Positions 1-7,597 are shown, counted from the stretch's first letter. The stretch is 64,000 nt of DNA from Pseudomonadota bacterium (GCA_018241725.1 JAFEDI010000008.1:1-64000), one strand, 5' to 3'. Program-made: numbers and translations. The notes: a model not told the origin generated them from the sequence alone.

Positions 1-990
1 GCGGGCATCACGCTGCGGACCTTGCAGCGCTGGAAACGTGAGGACGGCCTCGTGCGCGGGGACCTCAGACCGGCAACGCTGCGCCCCCGGCCTGCCCACG
101 CCCTCACCGAGGCGGAGCGGCGTGCGGTGCTGCAGGTGGCCAACGACGCCCGCTTTGCCGACCTGCCGCCGGCGCGCATCGTTCCGATGCTGGCCGACGA
201 AGGCGTCTATCTGGCCAGCGAATCGACCTTCCACCGTCTCCTGCGCGAAGCGGGCCAGACGACGCATCGGGGGCGCGCCAAAGCCCCCGCAGCCTCCCGC
301 CCGCCGAGCACCCACATCGCCACCGCACCGGGCCAGGTGTGGTGCTGGGACATGACCTATCTGCCGGCCACGGTAGCCGGGCGCTGGTTCCATCTGTATC
401 TGATCCTGGATCTCTACAGCCGCAAGATCGTCGGCTGGGAAGTGCACGGCACCGACGCCGCCGAACACGCTGCGCACCTGGTGCGTCGCACGGCGCTGGC
501 CGAAGGGATTGCCGCCCTGGCGGACAAGCCCATCCTGCACGGCGACAACGGCGCGACGCTCAAGGCCACCACGGTGCTGGCGATGCTCCATTGGCTGGGC
601 ATCAAGCCTTCCTACTCGCGGCCCCGGGTCAGCGATGACAATGCTTACGCTGAAGCGCTGTTCCGCACGGCCAAGTACCGGCCCGAGTTTCCGGCAAGGG
701 GATTCGAGGATCTGGAAGCCGCCCGATCCTGGGCCAGCGGTTTCGTGCAGTGGTACAACGTCGAGCATCGCCACAGCGGCATCCGCTACGTGAGCCCGGC
801 CCAGCGCCATGCGGGCGAGGATCACGCGATCCTGGCGGCGCGTCACGCACTCTATGCCCAGGCCCGAGCGCGCCATCCTGCGCGCTGGACGGGCAACACC
901 CGGGACTGGTCACCCATCACCGTGGTGACTCTCAATCCCGAGCGAGACGTAGTCCTTGCCATGGGGAATAAACAGCAAAGAGCTGCATGA
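1..990 (+). CDS. IS3-family transposase (DDE), 5' end cut by window edge
   Basis: The frame is open from base 1, so the N-terminus lies outside the window. The visible part starts in a helix-turn-helix (GITLRTLQRWK) and continues into an rve/DDE integrase core. The first Asp is in CWDMTY, the second in HGDNG, and the Glu in NAYAE. The IS3-typical WYNxxHRHSGIRYVSP block follows. In IS3 elements this protein cuts and joins the element ends. The stop at 988-990 is followed by sequence with no gene I recognise. Whether it is a fused or frameshifted OrfAB cannot be told from what is visible. It lies outside the large transposon that begins at 2765. Confidence 0.88.
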   Translation, partial: AGITLRTLQRWKREDGLVRGDLRPATLRPRPAHALTEAERRAVLQVANDARFADLPPARIVPMLADEGVYLASESTFHRLLREAGQTTHRGRAKAPAASRPPSTHIATAPGQVWCWDMTYLPATVAGRWFHLYLILDLYSRKIVGWEVHGTDAAEHAAHLVRRTALAEGIAALADKPILHGDNGATLKATTVLAMLHWLGIKPSYSRPRVSDDNAYAEALFRTAKYRPEFPARGFEDLEAARSWASGFVQWYNVEHRHSGIRYVSPAQRHAGEDHAILAARHALYAQARARHPARWTGNTRDWSPITVVTLNPERDVVLAMGNKQQRAA

Positions 991-1275
991 ATCAGGCGAC
1001 AACTAGCTTGACGCGCGCCGCGCCATGCAAGGCAAATGGATCAGGGGTGAGTTATGTGTAAGGGGATGGCCTAAAAGCTCACGTTCAAGGCCATCAAAAC
1101 GGAAACATCGATCTCCCAAACATCCGCGAAGTGCAGGGCTTGCCGCTTGTTTTCGGCTCCGTATTGGTGGCTCGCTATGGGCAGTTCGAGCGCCTACTAC
1201 ATTCCAGTTTCCCTCCACTTCGCGGCTCTGGTCGGCCCGGTCACCAAGCAACGGTCGTGAGGGTGCGCCCGTGAG
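991..1275. other. No gene recognised; sequence between IS3 transposase and attC relic
   Basis: Open frames exist on both strands but none has a convincing start or resembles a known family. Because an attC site follows directly, this stretch may be the body of a decayed gene cassette together with the right end of the IS3 element. I could not place the IS terminal repeat. Confidence 0.4.
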
Positions 1276-1362
1276 ACTTAACCCTGCGCTCAACCCCACT
1301 CCCTTCGGTCGCTGGACGCTGCGCGATAAGGCCGCACAGCGCCGGTTAGCTCCACGTTGAAC
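1276..1362 (+). repeat. Integron attC (59-base element) relic
   Basis: The 87-bp segment has attC architecture. R'' is ACTTAAC at 1276-1282 (consensus RYYYAAC) and R' is GTTGAAC at 1356-1362 (consensus GTTRRRY). Just inside, L'' (GCTCAACC, 1288-1295) pairs with L' (GGTTAGCT, 1344-1351) except for one extra base in L''. That is the extrahelical base that sets strand choice by integron integrases. The centre holds a further imperfect palindrome (GCTGCGCG / CGCACAGC). No integrase gene is visible, so this is a stranded cassette end or part of an array that continues to the left. Confidence 0.7.
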
Positions 1363-1539
1363 GACAGCTTCCCTCAAAGCTCAACGACTGCTTTGGTTCG
1401 GTAGTTGTCTATCAAGTCTTTTGCACTTCGACGACTGCACTCGGCCGAATATTTGTCCAGGGGTCTTTCTTGGTCAGGGAGTTTCGGCAGTACCACTGCG
1501 AATCTGTCGGAACTCATCGGTTTGCACGCCTTTTACTAA

Positions 1540-1690
1540 TCGCAGGGATACCTGCCCGACGAGTATCGGTTTCTCAAGCCCCACGACGCAGAGGAGGTGC
1601 TTTCGGGATGGCTTGGTGGGCATCCCGAATGTCGGCCGATGTTGGCGGCGTGCATGCTGCAGGCCCCCGCCGCCTATTACAGGCTATCTG
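1540..1690 (+). pseudogene. 3' fragment of an accessory-element gene
   Basis: A plus-strand frame entered after a stop at 1537-1539 reads as real protein (LPDEYRFLKPHDAEEVLSG, then HPECRPMLAACMLQAP) but has no start. It overlaps the antisense gene at 1691-1984 if read to its stop at 1746. A diverged relative, broken by a stop, lies at 46277-46440 in the same orientation. The family is not one I can name. It is probably left over from an integrative or genomic-island gene. Confidence 0.45.
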
Positions 1691-1984
1691 TCAGTCGTCC
1701 TGAGCTTGGCGCGTCAGCATGGTCGTCTGCCGATGCATCCGGATAGCCTGCGTCAATTCCCGCGCTTCATCGGCAATCATCGCGCAGGCCCACAGATAGT
1801 GTTCCTGCTGGTCGGCGTTCATGCGTCGGAAGGTGTCGCCGGCGTTGCCGTGGGTCATGGCGAGCAGGGCGTGTAGTTGTGCCTGGCGGGCGGTGAGCTG
1901 ATCGGTGAGGGCCAGGGTGTCCACGTTGTCAGCGAATTGATAGACGGGACTGGCCGGGGCGGGGAATGCCAGGGGCGTGTTCAT
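1691..1984 (-). CDS. Hypothetical small protein of genomic-island type
   Basis: The 97-residue protein starts MNTPLAFPAPASPVYQFADN and is helical and polar after a proline-rich N-terminus, with no signal peptide or membrane segment. I do not recognise a characterised family; it resembles short conserved proteins found in integrative elements. A long, GC-rich, foldable leader precedes it (2054-2220). A degenerate copy of the region encoding its C-terminus lies at about 46460-46545, so the gene was present at least twice around this locus. No function can be assigned. Confidence 0.6.
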   Translation of the reverse strand: MNTPLAFPAPASPVYQFADNVDTLALTDQLTARQAQLHALLAMTHGNAGDTFRRMNADQQEHYLWACAMIADEARELTQAIRMHRQTTMLTRQAQDD

Positions 1985-2053
1985 GGTCGGTACTCCTGTA
2001 GTGCGGTTGTGTACTCCGCGCTCCCGCTGCTAAACGGGGGGCGGAACCGAGCA

Positions 2054-2195
2054 GGGTTAGCAGACCGGCCTACAGGAAACCGGCAGCCCGAAGGCTCCCC
2101 ACACGGCTCCGCCATTGAACAGGCGTGACCATGCTGCCGACGTGAAGATACCGCTTGCGCGGCCATCGGCCTGTAGGTTGCGAGCTGCTAAACCC
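2054..2195 (-). repeat. Long imperfect inverted repeat in the leader of the 1691-1984 gene
   Basis: The arms are 2054-2076 (GGGTTAGCAG plus CCTACAGG) and 2170-2195 (CCTGTAGG plus CTGCTAAACCC). They can pair around a GC-rich loop of about 93 bases. This may form a structured leader RNA or be a relic of a recombination site. It overlaps the hairpin at 2193-2220. Confidence 0.4.
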
Positions 2196-2220
2196 GGTCG
2201 CTGTTGTTGCAGCGACCGGG
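2193..2220. terminator. Perfect 11-bp hairpin, terminator-like
   Basis: The stem CCCGGTCGCTG (2193-2203) pairs with CAGCGACCGGG (2210-2220) around a 6-base loop. It has no strong T-run on either side, so termination is not certain. It lies between the end of the azoR remnant (2304) and the leader of the 1691-1984 gene, where a minus-strand terminator for the azoR transcript would be expected. Confidence 0.5.
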
Positions 2221-2303
2221 GGAGTATCGGGCTGGCATGTAGCAGGCGTCAAGGTCGGAGACGTCTGTGCGGTGGACTGGGGAGGAGGAGATGCCGCCTG
2301 TTC

Positions 2304-2500
2304 TTACAGGGCGAGCGCCCCAACCGCTTTATTCGCTTTTGGCACGGCGTTGGGAGCCAGGGCAGGGATGTTCATTCCTTCGATCCGGATGGTTTGCACA
2401 TCGACGATGCCGATGAACCCCAGGATTTGGCGCAGGTGACCGATCGACTCGTTGAGTCTGCTTCCCGCGGACTGACTTCAATCATAAGGATTTGTTTCAT
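2304..2500 (-). pseudogene. azoR: azoR remnant: FMN-dependent NADH-azoreductase with internal deletion
   Basis: From the ATG at 2500 the frame reads MKQILMIEVSPREADSTSRS, the flavodoxin-like N-terminus of AzoR/AcpD. After about 22 codons it jumps into a different frame encoding the AzoR C-terminus (HLRQILGFIGIVDVQTIRIE, then GMNIPALAP) and stops at 2304-2306. An intact AzoR has about 200 residues, so roughly 130 internal residues are missing and the junction is out of frame. The gene follows the NTF2-like gene and was probably cotranscribed with it under the divergent HxlR regulator. Confidence 0.8.
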
Positions 2501-2547
2501 GGCAGCCTCATTTGATCTTCATCTTCCTCTTCCTCTGACGCGGGGAT

Positions 2548-2764
2548 TCACCGGGTGCGTGCTGTCAATACGTTCCAGGCTGCAAGCGAATCCATGTAGT
2601 CTCGCCAGTGCGCGATTTGCCGGTTTTCGATTCTGATGATCGAGCAGAACCGATTGTCGTATTTCACGCCTGTCGCAAGGATGGTCCCGTGGACTTCGTA
2701 TTCGATGACGACGACACTGCCATTGTCTGTTTTGTGGGTTATCAGCTGATCGGCAGACTGCAGC
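2548..2764 (-). pseudogene. 3' half of NTF2/SnoaL-like gene split by the 42.7-kb transposon
   Basis: This encodes the C-terminal half of an NTF2-like fold: QSADQLITHK, then VVVIEYEVHGTILATG, then RFCSIIRIENRQIAHWRDYM, stop at 2548-2550. It has no start codon. The missing 5' half is at 45436-45653 on the same strand. Joining 45436 to 2764, keeping one TGCAGC copy, gives continuous codons ATC GAG CTG CAG TCT GCC and a 144-residue protein. Proteins of this fold bind small hydrophobic ligands or catalyse isomerisation or hydration; the substrate here is unknown. Confidence 0.88.
2759..2764. repeat. Target-site duplication, left copy (TGCAGC)
   Basis: TGCAGC directly abuts the left transposon end. 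The identical hexamer is at 45430-45435, directly abutting the right end. Keeping one copy restores the NTF2-like reading frame. IS21-family insertions typically duplicate 4-8 bp. Confidence 0.85.
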
Positions 2765-2852
2765 TGGAGATTTCACATCTCTTGAGCACTTCGTCCGGCT
2801 AGACGCGCACCCTGTCCGGGTTTCGTGCGCAGGTGATCCGACAAGGTGATCA
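2765..2852 (+). repeat. Left terminal inverted repeat of the transposon
   Basis: It begins TGGAGATTTC, has GCACTTCGTCCGG at 2786-2798, and ends with GGTGATCA at 2845-2852. These blocks match the right end at the same distance from the tip. The several short repeats per end fit IS21-family ends, which carry multiple transposase-binding sites. Confidence 0.75.
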
Positions 2853-3204
2853 CCCCTTGCAAAGCAAACGCTGTCGTCGACTGAATCTGGCTGTCCAGAG
2901 CAGGAACGAGACTCAAGTGGGGGTATGACCGGGATGAAGGGAAAACATATACATATCCCCTAGAAGTCAATGTTTTAAAAGGATTAAAAAATCATCATTT
3001 TTAATCCATTTGGCATATTTCACGAGCCCACAGACTCACCCACCACCTCACAAGCCTCGCTTTGGCGGCGCGGACAACTCCTGCCAAGGCAGGATCACCG
3101 ATCTCAGTAAGCTGATGGTCCGTCGTAACGGACTTTGCTATGCCCGCAATGCCTAGCAGTTGATGAATACGGGAACGAGGGAATGTGGTGCAGTGGCGGA
3201 AGGG
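2853..3204. other. Left-end non-coding region with AT-rich tract
   Basis: No gene was recognised. The stretch runs from the inner edge of the terminal repeat to the XRE gene. It includes an AT-rich segment at about 2945-3015 that stands out from the GC-rich surroundings and contains the inverted repeat at 2981-3007. Confidence 0.5.
2981..3007. repeat. Perfect 10-bp inverted repeat, 7-bp spacer
   Basis: GGATTAAAAA (2981-2990) and TTTTTAATCC (2998-3007) flank ATCATCA. It is a possible operator or terminator-like hairpin near the left transposon end, and it lies downstream of the minus-strand XRE gene (3205-3438). Confidence 0.5.
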
Positions 3205-3438
3205 TTACGCATCACTTGTTCGGCTCAAACTGACCGACAAGTCCACGCCTAGCACGACAGAAATCCGATGAAGAATCAGCAGCGAGGGATTGGCGACCCC
3301 GCGCTCCAGTTGCGAGACGTAGGTCCGATCCACCTCGGCCTGCAGGGCCAGCGCCTCTTGAGATAGCCCAAGCCGCTTTCGAGATTGTTTGATCTCGGCT
3401 GCAAGGTCGGCACGAAGTTCGTCGAAAGATTTGACCAC
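3205..3438 (-). CDS. XRE-family transcriptional regulator
   Basis: The 77-residue protein is almost entirely one HTH_3 domain: an N-terminal helix (MVKSFDELRADLAAEIKQSR), then LGLSQEALALQAEVDRTYVS with the recognition helix, and QLERGVANPSLLILHRISV. Single-domain XRE proteins commonly repress mobile-element or toxin-antitoxin promoters. It is the first gene inside the left transposon end. Its own upstream region (3440-3589) is shared with the divergent hypothetical gene at 3590, so it may regulate both. Confidence 0.85.
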   Translation of the reverse strand: MVKSFDELRADLAAEIKQSRKRLGLSQEALALQAEVDRTYVSQLERGVANPSLLILHRISVVLGVDLSVSLSRTSDA

Positions 3439-3589
3439 CGACGAACGATGCCGGTGGCGGGATTATCAATCCACGGAATATAATCTACATTCCGTTCGAT
3501 AGTTTCCCCTAGTTTGTTCCAATCCCCTCACTCAGCCATTCGAACCGTGTAAGCGGTGCGATGGCTCTTCGCTGCCATGAGAGAGTCTG

Positions 3590-4039
3590 ATGTTTCTTAC
3601 CGATAACGCCGCCCGTCATCCATTTGCCTCCCAGCTTTATGGTGATGGAATGACCGTCTGGAGAGCGGCCACTTTGGCTACGCTGGATGAATGGTTTTAC
3701 TTGAATTGCTTGGTCAAATCTCCGGAAGGCGAATTCCCGGAGATCATCCTGATCTCCCATCCCTCGCACGATCTGCTGTCGTTTCTCGATCAACGAAAAG
3801 ATGACGTCACGGTTATCGACGTCCAACTCGTTAGCCCGCCGCACTTGAATGGCACACGGCGTTGGAAGATGGAACCACTGGTTCGGATTTGGAGAGATCC
3901 GTCGAACTCCTGGTCTCACCGATACGAGGTCGCAAATGGCAATCGGTACTACTCCATCCAAAACGATAAGGACAGCACCGAATTCGAGCTTTGCCGGGAA
4001 TTCACCTTTACAGACACCGTTGAACCCGCTGCCGCATAG
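3590..4039 (+). CDS. Hypothetical protein, 149 residues
   Basis: The protein (MFLTDNAARHPFASQLYGDG, later RRWKMEPLVRIWRDPSNSW) has no signal peptide, membrane helix or motif I recognise. Aromatic-rich beta-strand-like stretches suggest a globular cytoplasmic protein. It is divergent from the XRE gene and convergent with the CoiA-like gene that ends at 4106. Codon use and GC content fit a real gene, but there is no functional clue. Confidence 0.55.
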   Translation: MFLTDNAARHPFASQLYGDGMTVWRAATLATLDEWFYLNCLVKSPEGEFPEIILISHPSHDLLSFLDQRKDDVTVIDVQLVSPPHLNGTRRWKMEPLVRIWRDPSNSWSHRYEVANGNRYYSIQNDKDSTEFELCREFTFTDTVEPAAA

Positions 4040-4105
4040 ACGAGATGTGGGCTCCGGCTGAATTCCGCGGGGTCAAGGCTTCACATAGCCACTGAGCCCA
4101 AAAGG

Positions 4106-5233
4106 TCAGATGGGCATCGGCGAGGCACCAAACTGCTTACGCAACGCGCCCTCCATGACCCTGCGTTCGGCCTCGATGTCGGTGTTCTCAGGCACCGCGA
4201 TGTTCAGGGACTGTAACTGCTTCAGGATCTTCCAGGCTTCGTAGTCATGGAATGGGTTGAGACCCATGACGTTGCCCAAGTCCTGGTTCGCGCTTCCTAC
4301 CGCGGCCACGATCTTCACGAAATTGGAGATTGCCTTGCCGACGTCCCAGCCCCGAATGAACAGCAGCAGTGCGGAGAACGCCAACACGCTCGCCGTGCCG
4401 GAATCAGCCTTGGCGGCTTTCAACGGCGCGTAGTTGCGGCTGATGAAGTTGGCCAAGGCGCAGGTCTTGTCGTACTCATCGGAAAGCACCGTCGGATCGA
4501 ACACGGAACGTCCCTGGAAGCGCTGCGTCAAGGCCTCGGCACGCTTTCCAGCAGGGCCAAATATGAAGATCCGCTGATCACGGATTACCTTCATGTTTGC
4601 CTCGTACTGCGGGTAGCGCTCCATCACCCGCCGCGCCGCTTCTGCGCGCCAGTCAAACTGCGGCCAGGCGGCAATCTCGGGAGTCAGGAGCACCCCAGCC
4701 GGTAGCGCTCCAGTAGACAAGGAGGCGTTGTTCTGCAGCGCTGTCAGCCAGGGGTAGAGCCGCGGATCGAGTTCAACCACGAAAAGCGACTCAACCTTCG
4801 TATTGAAGAACCACTCGCGCATGTCGCGGATTGAACGTTGGCTGAAGACGCCCTGTTCGATGCCCGTACAGACCAACGCTCTGACCGCCCGGGTGAGATT
4901 CGACTTCGACTCCGTCAACGACACCAGATTTTCAGGAACGGTGTTCGCCGTCTCCGGACTACCGAAGTCGCAGTGGGGTCTGTGGCCCGGCGTGGTGAAT
5001 CTGAAGAAGGCCTGGCGGCTGGCGTTGCCCATTTTCGTTGCCGATCGGACAACCTCAGCCCCGGTCACAAAACAGCTCGGGCATTGCAAATCGTCCCGAA
5101 GATAGGCACGCCAAGCCTCCGGGATGGCACCCACCGAGGTGTAAGGCTGCCCGAACCGAGCGGAGAGCCGGTGCAACGTCTGCTCGACATCAAGCTCACC
5201 AGGATGGGAGATGGAATACGCGGTCAGTGGCAT
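4106..5233 (-). CDS. Uncharacterised protein with CoiA-like zinc motif
   Basis: The protein is about 375 residues from the ATG at 5233, chosen because GAGGG lies 8 bases upstream; an ATG seven codons earlier has none. Residues 51-54 are CPSC and residues 84-88 are HRPHC. This is a CxxC...HxxHC zinc-ribbon-like module of the kind at the N-terminus of CoiA/competence-type predicted nucleases. The remaining 280 residues are not recognisable, and I see no clear PD-(D/E)XK core. It lies downstream of the ParS-type antitoxin gene on the same strand, 154 bp away, so the two could be functionally linked. Confidence 0.6.
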   Translation of the reverse strand: MPLTAYSISHPGELDVEQTLHRLSARFGQPYTSVGAIPEAWRAYLRDDLQCPSCFVTGAEVVRSATKMGNASRQAFFRFTTPGHRPHCDFGSPETANTVPENLVSLTESKSNLTRAVRALVCTGIEQGVFSQRSIRDMREWFFNTKVESLFVVELDPRLYPWLTALQNNASLSTGALPAGVLLTPEIAAWPQFDWRAEAARRVMERYPQYEANMKVIRDQRIFIFGPAGKRAEALTQRFQGRSVFDPTVLSDEYDKTCALANFISRNYAPLKAAKADSGTASVLAFSALLLFIRGWDVGKAISNFVKIVAAVGSANQDLGNVMGLNPFHDYEAWKILKQLQSLNIAVPENTDIEAERRVMEGALRKQFGASPMPI

Positions 5234-5387
5234 GGCGGCGCCCTCATCATTCAATTTGAGTTCGATTGAAAAGCAGGATCAGCAAATGATAGTAAGCTCT
5301 TACAATGAAAAATCTCAATTGAATACTCGGGCTGCCGTGTATCAGCCCTGATGACAATCGGGTTGCCTGGGCAAAGCCGTATCAGCC

Positions 5388-5816
5388 TTACGCAAACACC
5401 CCGGCCTGTACCTGAAAGAGCAGGCTGGAAACCAGCGTCTGTCCCGCCATCGTGTCCATGAAATCGGCTGGCCTCGCACCTCCCAGGGCCGGGATAGGCT
5501 GTTCCAGCCAGTGACCGACCCATCGGGCCGCATCAAATCCCTTCGGATGGCCCGAGCCTTCCACCATGATCGCCACCTGGCCGATCAGTCGTTCCAGCCC
5601 GATGACACGCTCGGCCTGCTCGGTCGAGAGCATCGCTCCTTGATGGATCTTCCGTCTGACGGATGCGTCAGACAGGTTGAGGATGTCCAGCAGGCGTTTT
5701 CGCGAGACATACATCCCCTCCACGAGATCTGCGATGCGAGAAGCTGGCACCCCGTTATGGATGAGGCTCACACGCTCCGCCGGCGATGCTTGATACAGGC
5801 TTCTCGCGAGCGCCAT
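5388..5816 (-). CDS. Xre/MbcA/ParS-type antitoxin-like protein
   Basis: The 142-residue protein has an N-terminal HTH-like half (PASRIADLVEGMYVSRKRLL) followed by the MbcA/ParS C-terminal region, with EQAERVIGLERLIGQVAIMV and FDAARWVGHWLEQPIPALGG. Family members are antitoxins to RES-domain toxins and repress their own operon. The ATG at 5816 has GGAG 9 bases upstream; a TTG five codons earlier is an alternative. The expected RES toxin is not present downstream; the next gene is the CoiA-like protein. Confidence 0.8.
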   Translation of the reverse strand: MALARSLYQASPAERVSLIHNGVPASRIADLVEGMYVSRKRLLDILNLSDASVRRKIHQGAMLSTEQAERVIGLERLIGQVAIMVEGSGHPKGFDAARWVGHWLEQPIPALGGARPADFMDTMAGQTLVSSLLFQVQAGVFA

Positions 5817-6336
5817 CGCGTCGGTCTCCAAGTCTATTTCCTCTGCAGTGAAATCTGTTGCCCGGATGATGCCCCAATAACACCCTTCCGTACCGTGGGG
5901 GCCGCCCAGTCATAGCGCCATGCGAAGAACGCCAGAACAGGGAGCGGACCTCCAGCCGCTGAAGAGAGAAGCCCGTGTCGAGGGGGCATCGATCTGGGCT
6001 AGAACTCCGGATGACGCGTCCGTCCTTAAGGTGTCTCGATATTTCTCCAGGGTGGTGGCCTCGAATGAACGATAGTTCATACCAGGCTCGGTAAGCACGT
6101 ACACCATCGAAATACGATGTGTGATTTCGATAGCGGCTCTAAGGCTAGTTCGCCTAACGCAAACTGCTCGCCAATCTTGGTCATCGACCCTTGCCCTCAC
6201 TCTGACCAGGGCTATCGCACATGAGACTTGAATCGTATAGGTACCTCAGAGTAGGTTTTCTGACGATAACTGAGGTACCGACAAGACCTCCGGGGCTCGA
6301 TATGCTTTGATTTGTCGAAAATACCAAGGACTGAGC
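5817..6336. promoter_or_regulatory. Intergenic region with three inverted repeats
   Basis: This 520-bp stretch has no convincing gene. It separates the divergent antitoxin (minus) and hypothetical (plus) genes. It contains ATGAAC/GTTCAT at 6065-6080, ATCGAAAT/ATTTCGAT at 6106-6113 and 6124-6131, and a perfect 10-bp pair GGTACCTCAG/CTGAGGTACC at 6240-6249 and 6270-6279. The last pair, 58 bp before the start at 6337, is a plausible operator for that gene. Confidence 0.45.
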
Positions 6337-7146
6337 ATGAGCTCATCTCAACCAACGAACCCGCAGCAACTCTGCGAGAACCTTCTTTCGGAAGGAAAGC
6401 GCTACAACATTGAGCACCGCATCCTGACCAGCGAGAACGTAGTTGCGGACCGTCTGCTTGCCCGTGGAATCGAGCTGCAGGATGCCTACGAAGAATTGCA
6501 CGACAAGCTCTACGCCTATTCGCCCGCGGCGCTCCAGGTCTTTCTCGGATTGGTGTTGAGCACGGCCGCATTCTGGAATCCCGAGAAGATGCAGGAGGCG
6601 CGCGCCGCGCGCTGTGATCTCGCCAACGTCAACCAGCACATCGCAAAACTGGCAGCGGAACTGGGAGCGCTGCTTGAACAGCGCTCCGATCTGCACAACA
6701 CCTCCGGCTTCAGCAGCGACACCCACTACCATGTCTGCGACGTGATCGAAGCGGCATCGCAGCACAATTATCTGTTCCAGTCCTACCTCCAGAAAAAACT
6801 GGGAGCCCTTCGCTGTCAGTTCGATCTGAAATATTGGCCCTCCCTGGGCGCACTCTTGCAGGAGCTCGCTTCCGACGCCGAGAAGGCCGTCATGGAGGCC
6901 ACGGATCCGATGACGGCTGCAGCGACATCGGCAACACGGTCGTCCAGGGCCGACTTCTTCAAGGCACTGTTTGCCGCCATTGAGGAAAACGGCGCGAAGA
7001 ACTACGGCCCACTGCCAGCGGGCTTCAAACCTTCCGATCGGACGCTGGCTTCGTTAGCAAACTGCGCCTTGGACCTGGGGCCAGACGAGATGGTTGACGA
7101 CGCGTACATCAAGCGCCTTCGCCAGCGCGAACGCAGCGGAACCTAG
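6337..7146 (+). CDS. Hypothetical cytoplasmic helical protein, 269 residues
   Basis: The start ATG at 6337 has AAGGA upstream. The protein begins MSSSQPTNPQQLCENLLSEG and is predicted mostly helical, with a possible coiled-coil stretch around residues 85-115 (RAARCDLANVNQHIAKLAAE). There is no signal peptide. A hydrophobic segment near residue 70 (LQVFLGLVLSTAAFW) could be buried or a membrane anchor. I do not recognise the family. It is preceded by the 6240-6279 inverted repeat and followed by the convergent copZ gene. Confidence 0.55.
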   Translation: MSSSQPTNPQQLCENLLSEGKRYNIEHRILTSENVVADRLLARGIELQDAYEELHDKLYAYSPAALQVFLGLVLSTAAFWNPEKMQEARAARCDLANVNQHIAKLAAELGALLEQRSDLHNTSGFSSDTHYHVCDVIEAASQHNYLFQSYLQKKLGALRCQFDLKYWPSLGALLQELASDAEKAVMEATDPMTAAATSATRSSRADFFKALFAAIEENGAKNYGPLPAGFKPSDRTLASLANCALDLGPDEMVDDAYIKRLRQRERSGT

Positions 7147-7263
7147 TAACGACACCAGGCCCAACGAAGGGGCCAGGCCCGCTGTTTGCAGGCCGTCCCA
7201 TTCGGATCAAGTGGCAATCCAAGCACCAGCGAAACGGAGAAGACTGTTCCTCAGGAGCAGTGT

Positions 7264-7491
7264 TCAGGATCCTTCCCTCACCGCCGAAACCGCCGTCTGG
7301 ACAGGGGTGTAGCCCGCCTCAACAAGCACTTCCTGAAGTTCGGCCGTGGTCATCGTTTTCGTCTCGATCGAAACCTGATGCTGTTTCAGATCGATCGCGA
7401 CGGTGGCGTCGGGCGCTGCCTCCTTCACCGCCTTGGTGATCGTGCTGGCGCAGTGGCCACAGGTCATGTCTTGAATGTGGAAGGTGATCAT
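7264..7491 (-). CDS. copZ: CopZ-type copper chaperone (HMA domain)
   Basis: The 75-residue protein is a single HMA domain: MITFHIQDMTCGHCASTITK contains the metal-binding MTCGHC at residues 9-14, and QEVLVEAGYTPV forms the last strand. Such proteins carry Cu(I) in the cytoplasm and pass it to CopA. It is transcribed away from copA from its own CueR-like promoter (7539-7563), so chaperone and pump would be induced together. Confidence 0.92.
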   Translation of the reverse strand: MITFHIQDMTCGHCASTITKAVKEAAPDATVAIDLKQHQVSIETKTMTTAELQEVLVEAGYTPVQTAVSAVREGS

Positions 7492-7538
7492 GATGTTCTC
7501 CTTTGAGGGTTGAGAAACGGTTCGTACGAAGCACTCTG

Positions 7539-7563
7539 GACCCTCCCACCGTTGTAAGGTCAA
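7539..7563 (-). promoter_or_regulatory. CueR-type promoter of copZ
   Basis: Read on the minus strand, the -35 TTGACC is followed by CCTTACAACGGTGGGAGGG. This dyad sits in a stretched spacer as in MerR/CueR-controlled promoters. It lies 48 bp upstream of the copZ ATG and closely parallels the copA promoter on the other strand. Confidence 0.75.
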
Positions 7564-7597
7564 GCGCCGCTTCAAGAAATTCAGGTGACGCCAACCC

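Noticed and set aside
1025-1360. 111-codon plus-strand frame ending in the attC site as a gene-cassette product
   Set aside because: Position is suggestive, but there is no ribosome site and the protein has a random-looking composition.
1421-1876. Plus-strand frame of 151 codons overlapping the 1691-1984 gene
   Set aside because: It mostly reads as the antisense of the better minus-strand gene; only the 1540-1690 part in another frame looks like protein.
2773-2970. 65-codon minus-strand frame at the left transposon end
   Set aside because: It lies over the terminal repeat and has no plausible start or family.
5254-5523. Possible RES toxin fragment downstream of the ParS-type antitoxin
   Set aside because: Frames after the antitoxin stop show no GGRWN or other RES motifs and are interrupted; the next intact gene is unrelated to RES.
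5910-6200. 96-codon minus-strand frame starting MRARVDDQDWRAVCVRRTSL
   Set aside because: No ribosome site, no recognisable family, and it covers several inverted repeats that look regulatory.
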